Positions 1 to 7,035 of a stretch of DNA of 64,000 nt are shown here, piece after piece; position 1 is the first letter of the stretch; the number at the start of each line of letters is the position of its first letter. This DNA is from Weeksellaceae bacterium (GTDB taxonomy: Bacteria > Bacteroidota > Bacteroidia > Flavobacteriales > Weeksellaceae). The position numbers and the translations under genes are program-made. A model generated the notes under the pieces. That model ran no database searches. It was not told where the DNA came from and saw only the letters and a program-made list of their open reading frames with translations. The stretch is taken from the NCBI GenBank assembly GCA_949788275.1, contig OX460916.1, positions 1,488,001-1,552,000 of the forward strand. The letters are read 5' to 3'.

Positions 1-20
1 GACATATTATTAGATATTAT

Positions 21-758
21 TTATTTTACAATGATGCTACTTTTCACCTGCTCTTCGGTTAATGCGAGCAGTTCGTCAAATTTGTAATCGCTTACTTTCA
101 AAGGTGGATGGTATTCAATGGTTACGTTGGCGCCAAGGCATAAAGGGAATTTACCGTTTTTGGTAATCTTCCATGTATTGTTTAAGGTAATAGGTACAAT
201 ATACGCATTGTTGGCGTATTTTGTAAGCACTTTTAGACCGTTTTCTTTAAAACGCTTCGGATGTCCGTCTTTACTCCGCGTACCTTCTGGGAAGATAATC
301 GCCGAATAATTATTCTTTTTAATGTACAGCGCAAGGTCTTTAATCGCCTGTATGGCTTGTTTACTATTTTTACGATCGATTAAGGCAGACCCCCCATTTC
401 TTAGGTTAAAAGAAACACTGGGAATTCCACGACCAAGTTCTATTTTAGAAATAAATTTCGGGTGAAAGCGGTATAAATCAGATTCAATCGGTGAAATATC
501 ATACATACTCTGATGGTTCGATACAAAAATAATAGGCACGCCTTCCGGAATTAACTCCTTTCCTTTATAACTGTATCGTGTTCCTAAAACGCGGCTACAA
601 CCAACCAACATCAAGTTCATTACACGAACACTTTGATGATGGGGCATATACCCACCCAATGTATAACACAACCATTGTACCACATGCATAACCAGCAATG
701 TTAATCCGTACAAGACATAAAAAACTATACTCAACGGAATAGCAATCATCTTTTTCAC
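21..758 (-). CDS. plsC: 1-acyl-sn-glycerol-3-phosphate acyltransferase
   Basis: This is a membrane-bound LPLAT-family acyltransferase that would convert lysophosphatidate to phosphatidate in phospholipid synthesis. It has an N-terminal membrane segment (about residues 5-33), the catalytic HX4D motif NHQSMYD (His82, Asp87) and the acceptor-binding motif FPEGTRS (about 156-162). The 245-residue length is normal for the family. The frame opens with GTG at 758; an ATG three codons in (749) is the alternative start. A TAnnTTTG promoter-like element lies at 775-782 on the same strand. Family assignment is firm, substrate is inferred. Confidence 0.9.
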   Translation of the reverse strand: MKKMIAIPLSIVFYVLYGLTLLVMHVVQWLCYTLGGYMPHHQSVRVMNLMLVGCSRVLGTRYSYKGKELIPEGVPIIFVSNHQSMYDISPIESDLYRFHPKFISKIELGRGIPSVSFNLRNGGSALIDRKNSKQAIQAIKDLALYIKKNNYSAIIFPEGTRSKDGHPKRFKENGLKVLTKYANNAYIVPITLNNTWKITKNGKFPLCLGANVTIEYHPPLKVSDYKFDELLALTEEQVKSSIIVK

Positions 759-774
759 CCTTTTCTAATTTGGC

Positions 775-782
775 CAAATTTA
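775..782 (-). promoter_or_regulatory. Putative -7 promoter element of plsC
   Basis: Read on the minus strand this is TAAATTTG, an exact match to the Bacteroidetes -7 consensus TAnnTTTG, 16 bases upstream of the plsC start codon. No clear -33 TTG partner was found at the usual spacing. Confidence 0.4.
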
Positions 783-829
783 ATTAAAATTAGTTATGCT
801 TTGCATACTATTTTCAATTAAACTTGCAT

Positions 830-1228
830 TTACTGACTTAAAGTTAAAATTTCCTGATCATTCTTATCGTACAAAACGACCATTTTTGCGTTTATCGCCT
901 TAAAATAGACTGTATTTAATAACTTTTCATCTAATTTATCTACATCAGAGCAGTCGTTATCCGTTTGCCCAATCGCCTGAAAGCTTAGCGCCTTCACGTC
1001 TTGCTGATAATTGGCATGATAATAATTACAGACCGACTTCACCATCACTTTTTTGGTGGTAGGCTCAAAAATCATATAGGCTTTTCCTTTATTAATGCCC
1101 CATTTCCCTTCTAAATTAACCGCTACTGGTGCAGACACAGTTGGGGTAGAAACCACCTTATTGGTGGTACATTGCACCATAAAGCCAGCAATAAAAATAA
1201 ACGAAAATCCTTTTATCCAATTTTTCAT
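830..1228 (-). CDS. Small lipoprotein, META/HslJ-like
   Basis: A 132-residue exported lipoprotein: hydrophobic signal then a lipobox ending GFMVQC (Cys about residue 20). The rest has the look of a META/HslJ-type barrel: a 'GKWGI' strand near residue 42, and two further cysteines (near 67 and 93) that could form a disulfide. Its start overlaps the stop of the upstream NTF2-like gene by 4 bases (ATGA), so the two are translationally coupled and probably function together in the envelope. The META assignment rests on general pattern only; function unknown. Confidence 0.65.
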   Translation of the reverse strand: MKNWIKGFSFIFIAGFMVQCTTNKVVSTPTVSAPVAVNLEGKWGINKGKAYMIFEPTTKKVMVKSVCNYYHANYQQDVKALSFQAIGQTDNDCSDVDKLDEKLLNTVYFKAINAKMVVLYDKNDQEILTLSQ

Positions 1229-1731
1229 TCCTGCACAATTTTAGTTCTTAACTCGGCTTGTTTTCCTATAATTAAAGGTAAAACGGCCTTAACCTCATCA
1301 TTTGGTATCGTCATCGACAACACATAGTGCTTCAATTTCCAAACCTTTCCCACTTTCACTAACACACCAGAACCACGGCATATAGACATCCTTGTATCTA
1401 AAAGCTCATCGAACCAAGCCGTTTTACCATCTTCTGCAAAAAAGATGTTGCGCTGAAAAGCCGTCATCTTCCACCCTCTTTTCTGTTCAAAAACAGGTTG
1501 AGTATACGCCTTAAACTGCGTCATATTCCAATTTTCGGTCGCATCGGTCCCTATAAAAATGGCATCGGTTGTAAAAAAATCAAAATACGCTTTAAAGTCC
1601 GAATTTGCTGCGGCCAAATGATAGGCATTCAGAACCTCAGTCACTTCCTTTTCTCGGGAAGAATTGTTGGCCTTGTTCTGGGCAAAGAGCAAAGACGAAG
1701 AAAATACGATAATCAGAAAAAATACTCTCAT
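1225..1731 (-). CDS. Secreted NTF2-like (DUF4440/SnoaL-fold) protein
   Basis: A 168-residue protein with a signal peptide (residues 1-17, ending LLFAQ) and one NTF2-like cone-shaped domain: helix 'EVLNAYHLAAANSDFKAYF', then 'TDAIFIGTDATENW', and a core 'GKTAWFDELLD'. Such domains are small ligand-binding or enzymatic folds; no catalytic function can be read from the sequence. The stop overlaps the start of the lipoprotein gene downstream (ATGA), which suggests one operon. A tiny open frame ends with the same kind of ATGA overlap upstream. Confidence 0.75.
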   Translation of the reverse strand: MRVFFLIIVFSSSLLFAQNKANNSSREKEVTEVLNAYHLAAANSDFKAYFDFFTTDAIFIGTDATENWNMTQFKAYTQPVFEQKRGWKMTAFQRNIFFAEDGKTAWFDELLDTRMSICRGSGVLVKVGKVWKLKHYVLSMTIPNDEVKAVLPLIIGKQAELRTKIVQE

Positions 1732-1817
1732 GGGTTGAATCTATTGGACGAAGATAATAAAAAGACGGCAACCACAATCAACGGTTTTACCATCTTAGAA
1801 GAAATAAATAACAGCAT
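1728..1817 (-). CDS. Possible small membrane peptide or gene remnant
   Basis: A 29-codon frame beginning at ATG 1817 encodes a hydrophobic peptide (MVKPLIVVAVFLL at its core) and ends in an ATGA overlap with the NTF2-like gene, which is a pattern of real translational coupling. The same frame stays open upstream into the dispersed element copy A (1829-1970), giving an 84-codon chimeric frame whose N-terminal half is only element sequence. It could be a true micro-protein, the tail of a membrane gene cut off by the element, or chance. I favour remnant or chance. Confidence 0.2.
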   Translation of the reverse strand: MLLFISSKMVKPLIVVAVFLLSSSNRFNP

Positions 1818-1828
1818 GATGCCTAGCT

Positions 1829-1970
1829 GGGCACCCCCTTCGGGCCAGGCTATCCGTTCCCAATTTTTGCAAGTGAAAACCATGCTTCCAAAAGAGCTTT
1901 GGTCGTTGCAAAAGATTTCCACTTCTATCCTTGGTGCAAATTGGGGTGTGCTTCGCCTTCGCTCAGCCTG
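1829..1970 (-). repeat. Dispersed structured element, copy A (type 1)
   Basis: On the minus strand this reads: a variable hairpin (GGCTGAGCGAAGGCGAAGC region), then AAGGATAGAAGTGGAAATC, a variable spacer, then ATTGGGAACGGATAGCCTGG, CCCGAAGGGGG and TGCCC. The same motif order is found in copies D and E, and a related order in B, C and F. Unlike B, C and F there is no T-tract terminator at its GGGC end. An open frame runs through it by chance. Confidence 0.75.
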
Positions 1971-2091
1971 ATTCTTACGCAATATAGCCCAAAAAAGCCT
2001 CCTTAATAAACATCAACATCGATCTGGTAGTAGAAAAAAACCGATGATTTTGTTGTCTTAAAGAGGCTAAAATGGATATAAACTATGGGGA

Positions 2092-2115
2092 ACCTAAAAC
2101 CGCTTTTGGTTTTAG
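2092..2115. other. Hairpin 3' of the surface-protein gene
   Basis: Perfect 9-bp stem CCTAAAACC / GGTTTTAGG with a 6-base loop, 17 bases downstream of the stop of the minus-strand gene at 2133-2948. There is no T-tract on either strand, so it is at best a weak terminator or an mRNA 3'-end stabilising hairpin. Confidence 0.35.
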
Positions 2116-2132
2116 GCTCTTCTTAGGCAAAA

Positions 2133-2948
2133 CTATCTGCTCAACTGGATGCTATAAGCCTTTGCAATGCCTATTTTCGTATAATCTTTCCCCAAAATAT
2201 GCACTTTATTTACCTTGTTGGTAAAAGGCTGCATGGGGATAAGGTTGGCCTTTAAATAAAATCGATCGTTTTGATAACCACTAACATACAATGTAGACGA
2301 GGGCAAAGAGAAAACACTTCCTCCAGGCAATAAACGCTGTTTTCCAACGGTATAGGTATGATTGAAATAATCGACTTGTCGGTCATTGCGATCATAAACC
2401 ACCACTTGGATTTCGAAAGCTTGGGTTGCTTCATTGGCCGTCTCTTGCGGATACTCCATGAGTAGAGCCAAATTAATGTGAAGGGCAAAATTACCGTCTT
2501 CCGGTAAATTGATATACTTTCCCGAAGTTCCGTGATAAACCGAATTGAGCTGCAAGACTTGCGGCCCACCCCCAACGGTCGCATTCCGATCGTAAATGGT
2601 CACATTATTAGGATAGACAAAAGAAGCTTGACCAAATTGTGCTGAATTTTCTTCATTCTTCAGCAATCTTCTCCATTTCGCCGAAGTAGGTCTACCCGTA
2701 TTCACGTAAATACCTTCCTCAAGATAATTTCCTAAATGGTAGACCATTAACCCTTTGGCTGGTCGAACAATGGTTGTACGATCGGTTAAGGATTGCAATA
2801 ATACTCTCGGAGGAAGAAACCCCTTGTCTTGACTAACCAGATCTAAAATAGCCGATGGATCTGCGGTTTCAGTTCCTACGCCGATTTGGGCCTTGGTCGT
2901 AATCGATAAGACAATGGGAATAATTAAATAGAGTAGATGTTTTTTCAT
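2133..2948 (-). CDS. Secreted surface protein with FLPPR-type N-terminal domain
   Basis: A 271-residue exported protein with signal peptide (1-20, ending TKAQ). Right after it comes the stretch common in Bacteroidetes surface proteins: IGVGTETADPSAILDL, then KGFLPPRVLL, then PAKGLMVYH and GIYVNTG. The C-terminal part (residues about 110-271) looks like a beta-sandwich. No T9SS sorting domain is visible. A paralogue with the same layout lies at 49449-50282 on the other strand. Function unknown; the fold suggests an envelope or extracellular structural protein. Confidence 0.65.
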   Translation of the reverse strand: MKKHLLYLIIPIVLSITTKAQIGVGTETADPSAILDLVSQDKGFLPPRVLLQSLTDRTTIVRPAKGLMVYHLGNYLEEGIYVNTGRPTSAKWRRLLKNEENSAQFGQASFVYPNNVTIYDRNATVGGGPQVLQLNSVYHGTSGKYINLPEDGNFALHINLALLMEYPQETANEATQAFEIQVVVYDRNDRQVDYFNHTYTVGKQRLLPGGSVFSLPSSTLYVSGYQNDRFYLKANLIPMQPFTNKVNKVHILGKDYTKIGIAKAYSIQLSR

Positions 2949-3025
2949 AAATGATAAACTAAATAAATTTAAATAAAGCTGTAGTTTATAAACAGAAGCG
3001 TTTATAAAACAGCGTAAATGCGATG

Positions 3026-3033
3026 CAAAATTA
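3026..3033 (-). promoter_or_regulatory. Putative -7 promoter element of the surface-protein gene
   Basis: The minus strand reads TAATTTTG, an exact TAnnTTTG match about 78 bases upstream of the start at 2948. It lies in a 400-base gene-free stretch (2949-3348) that otherwise holds only two hairpin terminators. Confidence 0.4.
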
Positions 3034-3142
3034 AATGAATAATTAAAAAAACGTAGCCCCAGAATCTCAACAAAACCCCATATTAATCAAAGAGTTAATC
3101 TACTTAATTTTATCAACACACGGTGATCAAAGAGATTGAACC

Positions 3143-3167
3143 CCCTTGAAACAAGGGTGTTTTTTTA
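3143..3167 (+). terminator. Orphan intrinsic terminator-like hairpin, plus strand
   Basis: Stem CCCTTG / CAAGGG with a 3-base loop followed by TGTTTTTTTA. The only plus-strand transcript it could end would be a short non-coding one, because both flanking genes are on the minus strand and I see no open frame or exact promoter match upstream. Confidence 0.4.
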
Positions 3168-3276
3168 CTTACTTATTTATACTCATTTAACACAAGTCTT
3201 TACTAATTAAATACTTACTAAACAAACGCATTGATTTTCAGGCACTCCACCCCTATTCACACACCATAAAAGGGCA

Positions 3277-3317
3277 TAAAAAAACAACAAATACGCTAAA
3301 AATTAGCGTATTTGTTG
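3277..3317 (-). terminator. Intrinsic terminator of the ABC-F gene
   Basis: A 15-bp perfect stem (CAACAAATACGCTAA and its complement) with a 3-base loop, followed on the minus strand by TTTTTTTATG. It lies 32 bases past the ABC-F stop codon. Confidence 0.85.
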
Positions 3318-3348
3318 CTTTTTATGGAATAAAACGGTTAAAAAGGGT

Positions 3349-4938
3349 TTATTCAATCTTTATTTCTCGGTGACAATTAATGTCTTTTAAAAAGACAGAA
3401 TCATGGGAAATAACCAACAAGGTGCCTTTGTAGTTTTTAATTGCATGGGTTAAGAGCATCGTATTTTGCAAATCGAGGTTATTGGTCGGTTCGTCCAAAA
3501 TAATCAGATCGGGTGAGTGTTGGCCTATGGTTAAGCAACATAAAATAAGCCGTAGTTTTTCTCCTCCGCTTAAGGTAGAACATGGTTTATCCCAGGTCGA
3601 TTTAGAAAATAAAAATCGATTTAAACGAATTTTAACTTCATGATCCGCCAATGCTTGGCTGTTAAAAGATTCGGCTTGTTGAATAACCGTCTGACGATCT
3701 TGGATGATGGAATACTCTTGATCGATGTACATGGCGGAGGTAAAATGGCGTGAAATTGTTCCTTGTGAAGGTTGAAGTTCCCCTAAGACTAATTGGACAA
3801 ACGTTGTTTTACCTGCCCCATTTTTCCCCTTTAGAGCGACGCGATCACCGCTTAGCAACTGAAAATTCATGGGGTTTTTCCACAGTAAATTAGCCGAATA
3901 GCCAAAATTGATGTGTTCTGCATGGACCAATAATTTTCCTGTATGCAGTGTCGAATCATCAAAAAAGACTTTAATTTCTTCCAATGAAGCCACTTTATCG
4001 CGTAAGCGATGTAAATCTGTGGTGAGCGATTGAATTTTATCGGCATGGGCCCCTTTAGTTTTAGCCGTCGTTTTTTCGGCTTGGTTTCTAAGGGTATTCA
4101 TCATGATGGTCGATATACCGGCTTTTTCTTGCTTTTTCTTCCCACGGGCATCTAATTTTTGCTGACGTTCTAAGGTATCTCTTGCTTTTTCTTTCGCTTT
4201 TTTCAGTGCTTTTTCTTGGTTGTTTATGTCCATTTGCAAAGCTGAAGTTTCTACGTCTTTCTGGGTGGTATAAAAGGCATAATTGCCACCATAGGTCTTT
4301 ACTCCATCAGAACGGAGTTCGATGACTTTATTTAACCTGTTGAGCAATTCCCGATCGTGACTAACGACGATAAGCGTAGCAGATGTCGTGGAGATGTAGT
4401 GATACACCAATTCTCTGGCCTCTGAGTCTAAATGATTGGTGGGTTCGTCTAACAAAACGAATTTGGGCTGATGAATGTGTAAACCGGCTAAAAAGACCTT
4501 TGTTTTTTGTCCACCGCTTAATTCGGCCATCGATTGAGACCACTCGAACTGATCTAATTCCCAATAGCGAAGCGCCTCTAAAGCACGCTCTTCAATTGTC
4601 CAATCGTCATTCAGTACTTCCAAATTTTGAGTTGTGACGTCGCCATGGAGTATTTCTGATAAGGCTTTTAATTGGTGATCGATATGGAGCGCTTCTGCTA
4701 GAGACAAATGATTAAATTGCCCAACGACTTGCGGGATATAATAGGCCTGACTGTCTACTTGAATTTGGCCGGAAGTGGGTACTAAAAGCCCTGCAATTAG
4801 TTTTAAAAGAGTCGATTTCCCCGTCCCATTATGGCCAACTAGCGCAATTTTTTCTTGGTTATTGACAGTGAATGAAATCGCCTGAAAGAGTTCTTCTTTA
4901 TTGGGATGATTGTACGTGAGTTGATGAATATAGAGCAT
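3349..4938 (-). CDS. ABC-F family ATPase
   Basis: A 529-residue soluble protein with two tandem ABC ATPase domains and no membrane segments, the signature of ABC-F ribosome-associated ATPases. Domain 1 has Walker A GHNGTGKST (35-43), signature LSGGQ (140-144) and Walker B VLLDEPTNHLD (161-171). A charged linker (about 215-325, rich in KKAKEKARD-type sequence) separates it from domain 2 with GKNGAGKTT (near 370), LSGGEKLRL and LIILDEPTNNLD. It may relieve ribosome stalling or protect against a ribosome-binding antibiotic; the subfamily cannot be decided by eye. Single-gene unit with its own promoter, long leader and terminator. Confidence 0.85.
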   Translation of the reverse strand: MLYIHQLTYNHPNKEELFQAISFTVNNQEKIALVGHNGTGKSTLLKLIAGLLVPTSGQIQVDSQAYYIPQVVGQFNHLSLAEALHIDHQLKALSEILHGDVTTQNLEVLNDDWTIEERALEALRYWELDQFEWSQSMAELSGGQKTKVFLAGLHIHQPKFVLLDEPTNHLDSEARELVYHYISTTSATLIVVSHDRELLNRLNKVIELRSDGVKTYGGNYAFYTTQKDVETSALQMDINNQEKALKKAKEKARDTLERQQKLDARGKKKQEKAGISTIMMNTLRNQAEKTTAKTKGAHADKIQSLTTDLHRLRDKVASLEEIKVFFDDSTLHTGKLLVHAEHINFGYSANLLWKNPMNFQLLSGDRVALKGKNGAGKTTFVQLVLGELQPSQGTISRHFTSAMYIDQEYSIIQDRQTVIQQAESFNSQALADHEVKIRLNRFLFSKSTWDKPCSTLSGGEKLRLILCCLTIGQHSPDLIILDEPTNNLDLQNTMLLTHAIKNYKGTLLVISHDSVFLKDINCHREIKIE

Positions 4939-5057
4939 AACTTCTTCTTATATAAAATGAATAATCAATGCGTAAACCAAGTGATGGTTCAGCTTATCTA
5001 TTTTTATTATGAAAAAATTATATGCTACATGCAGGATTTATGAGATGATTAGTTATG

Positions 5058-5090
5058 CAAATATAGGTATTTCGTTTCTTACTTTCAAAA
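5058..5090 (-). promoter_or_regulatory. Promoter of the ABC-F gene
   Basis: On the minus strand a -33 box TTTTG (5090-5086) is followed after 20 bases by TATATTTG (5065-5058), which fits the Bacteroidetes consensus TTTG-N19-21-TAnnTTTG. The implied leader is about 115 bases and contains a start-stop mini-ORF (ATGTAG near 5010) and a small AACC/GGTT hairpin. Leader regulation is typical of some ABC-F genes, but here it is inference. The rest of the 359-base gap 4939-5297 holds repeat copy B and a terminator. Confidence 0.55.
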
Positions 5091-5150
5091 TATTTACCCG
5101 AGGTGGTTTTTGTAACGAACTTGAAGTTGTGGTGACGGATAACTCTTTTA

Positions 5151-5243
5151 TTGCGCTAAGGATTGCAGCATTTGTTTGAGCTCTTTGGTGAAGTGTAACG
5201 CAACCAAAAGCGAGTGCGGAAAGCCTGCCCGAAGGGAGCGCCC
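5151..5243 (+). repeat. Dispersed structured element, copy B (type 2)
   Basis: Motif order on the plus strand: AAGGATTGCAGCATTTGTT, TGAGCTCTTT, a variable part, AAGCGAGTGCGGAAAGCC, a small hairpin CCCGAAGGG, and GCGCCC. It is followed by an A-tract that is the T-tract of the minus-strand terminator of the GLPGLI gene downstream. Copies C and F share this layout. Confidence 0.8.
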
Positions 5244-5275
5244 AAAAAAAATACGCCCTCTTTCGAAAGCGTATT
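5244..5275 (-). terminator. Intrinsic terminator of the GLPGLI gene pair
   Basis: On the minus strand AATACGC / GCGTATT stem around a TTTCGAAAGAGG loop (itself partly paired), followed by TTTTTTT. The T-tract ends exactly at the first base of repeat copy B. Confidence 0.8.
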
Positions 5276-5297
5276 GAATACGTTATGTTGGAGAAAA

Positions 5298-6038
5298 TTA
5301 ATCCAATTTTTTATCAATGCCTATTTGAAAGGTTTTCATCATTTTTTCACGGCTTTCTTTGCTTAATGCCTCCATTTCTGCTCGCGTTACTCGCGCTCCT
5401 TTGGTGGGTTTTTCCATTTTAAAGCGCTTCGGGTTTTTATCAATCGACTCTGCTTCAAAGGTAACTACACGCGGGAGTTTACCTGTTGTTTCGTATTCCA
5501 GAAGCAGTATGGTGCCTGGTAAGCCTTCGAATAACGATGGTCCTGTAAATGGCAATGTTGGGCAATACCATGCTTTAATCAGTTGGTTCTCCTTATTGAT
5601 GGCTTCAGCATAGTGTGCAGAGCACCCTAAAATGGCTTTGGTCTGATCTTTTATTTTCCAGTCTAAGGTTTCTAAACTATCCATTTCTACGTATTTTTTA
5701 TTATCGAGGTCCATTTCACGCGCATAGGTTTTTGCGGTAATATCGCGGTAGGTCCCTTTGGGTGAAGCCCCTATACGGATAGTCATTCCGGAAGATGACA
5801 TGGGGTTATTTTGATCATTATCGATACGCTCTTGTTGTTGGTAATAGGATTCTTTTTCATTGGTTAAAAGCTCGTAATACTGGTCCGGTGATTTAAAAGA
5901 AACCGATCCTTTAACCTCTTTCATATATTCTTTCATCTTCACAGGATCGACCACCGAAGATTGTTTATAAATGATTTTATAATTGTCTTGAGCAAACGCA
6001 ATGCTGGTTAGCAGAAGGAGAAATAGTATTTTTTTCAT
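5298..6038 (-). CDS. GLPGLI family secreted protein
   Basis: A 246-residue exported protein of unknown function. Signal peptide MKKILFLLLLTSIAFAQ, then the family pattern: 'YKIIYKQ' opening strand, 'LDWKIKDQTKAILGCSAHYA', 'AWYCPTLPFTGPSLFEGLPG' (variant of the GLPGLI motif) and 'LEYETTG'. I place the start at ATG 6038 rather than the frame's first ATG at 6080, because 6038 begins a clean signal peptide and avoids overlap with the upstream gene (ends 6067). It forms an operon with the other GLPGLI gene 28 bases upstream and ends in a strong terminator. Confidence 0.85.
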   Translation of the reverse strand: MKKILFLLLLTSIAFAQDNYKIIYKQSSVVDPVKMKEYMKEVKGSVSFKSPDQYYELLTNEKESYYQQQERIDNDQNNPMSSSGMTIRIGASPKGTYRDITAKTYAREMDLDNKKYVEMDSLETLDWKIKDQTKAILGCSAHYAEAINKENQLIKAWYCPTLPFTGPSLFEGLPGTILLLEYETTGKLPRVVTFEAESIDKNPKRFKMEKPTKGARVTRAEMEALSKESREKMMKTFQIGIDKKLD

Positions 6039-6066
6039 ATGTGTAATTTTTCGTTTTTTAGCTGAC

Positions 6067-6846
6067 TTAAAGTTTTGCATCGACCCCTTGGTTCATCATT
6101 TCGCGTTGACGATTTATTAATGCTTCCATGGCGGCTTTGTATTCTATTTTATTGACCACTTGTCCTTTCTTGGGTTTTTCTACTTTATCCTTCGGTTTAC
6201 CGACCGCCACTTCTTTTAATCGGAAGTCGAACACAAAATTCGCTGCATCGTTTAAGCTATGTTTTAATTCTAAGATCAATCCGGGAAGACCGTGATAAAA
6301 TGAAGGTCCGTTGGTATAGGCTAGACTAGGTGCATACCACGCTTCAATGACTTGAATTGAATCGACAATGGCTGTTGCTTTTTTAACCTCGTACCCCATA
6401 ATGGTTTTGGTTTCGCCTCGAATTAATTTCCAATCGTAGGTTTTCAGATCTTCTTTAATTAGGAAATCTTTATCGTAACCCGAGGCCACATGAAGGGAAG
6501 AATTATCTTGAAGGTTTTTATATAACAAACCGTTTCCTTCCGATAGACTAATGGTTATGGTTCTGTTTACCCGACCTTCATTGTTGTTATCGATGCGTTC
6601 TAAAGGACGATAACTCGATTCGTTTTTCGAGACAAAAAGCTCGTATTGATCCGGGATAAGCATTTTATCGCTTAGTCGTTTTATCACCTGTTCTGGCGAT
6701 AATTGCACACCATTTTCGGAGATAGACGATTTGGTTTTGGATGCATCGTATACGCGATAGTAATCGTAAACGGCATATAGAATATCCTGAGCAGAAAGCG
6801 TTGGTTGTGAAAAACAGAAACAGTACAAAACAAGGAGTGTTCTCAT
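6067..6846 (-). CDS. GLPGLI family secreted protein
   Basis: A 259-residue secreted protein with signal peptide (about 1-19, ending LSAQ), then ETKTIMGYEVKKA, IEAWYAPSLAYTNGPSF, and the full family motif GLPGLILEL. A paralogue lies immediately downstream in the same operon. The family is typical of Bacteroidetes and has no known activity; the sequence shows no catalytic motif. Its central region closely resembles the N-terminal domain of the PNGase F-like protein at 11284-12963, which suggests a shared fold. Confidence 0.85.
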   Translation of the reverse strand: MRTLLVLYCFCFSQPTLSAQDILYAVYDYYRVYDASKTKSSISENGVQLSPEQVIKRLSDKMLIPDQYELFVSKNESSYRPLERIDNNNEGRVNRTITISLSEGNGLLYKNLQDNSSLHVASGYDKDFLIKEDLKTYDWKLIRGETKTIMGYEVKKATAIVDSIQVIEAWYAPSLAYTNGPSFYHGLPGLILELKHSLNDAANFVFDFRLKEVAVGKPKDKVEKPKKGQVVNKIEYKAAMEALINRQREMMNQGVDAKL

Positions 6847-6869
6847 ATTCGATGATTTTAAATTACAGT

Positions 6870-6877
6870 CAAATATA
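6870..6877 (-). promoter_or_regulatory. Putative -7 promoter element of the GLPGLI operon
   Basis: The minus strand reads TATATTTG, an exact TAnnTTTG match, 23 bases upstream of the start at 6846. Confidence 0.45.
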
Positions 6878-6994
6878 AATTAAAAAAAGAAACTCTACAA
6901 ATGTAGAATCGTTATTTACGAAACTTTTTTAGCTAAGTCCATAATTGATAGTGCTCGCGAAGAGTATATTGAGAAAATTTAAAGCGAATGGGGT

Positions 6995-7025
6995 AAAAAA
7001 AGCCTCTACATAGAGGCTTTTTTTT
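6995..7025 (-). terminator. Intrinsic terminator of the lysine operon
   Basis: Stem AAAGCCTCTA / TAGAGGCTTT flanked by A-tract and T-tract, so it can work in both directions. It lies just past the stop codon of the lysine aminotransferase gene. Confidence 0.85.
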
Positions 7026-7035
7026 AGAGTTTATA

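Noticed and set aside
1498-1971. 157-codon plus-strand frame
   Set aside because: It is antisense to the NTF2-like gene and to element copy A, has no recognisable domain, and is a shadow.
2133-2948. Phage tail-fibre origin for the FLPPR-type proteins
   Set aside because: Both copies have signal peptides and stand alone without phage genes, so a bacterial surface role is more likely.
3349-4938. Assignment of the ABC-F protein to a named antibiotic-resistance determinant
   Set aside because: Both ATPase domains are clear, but nothing visible places it in a resistance subfamily rather than a housekeeping one.
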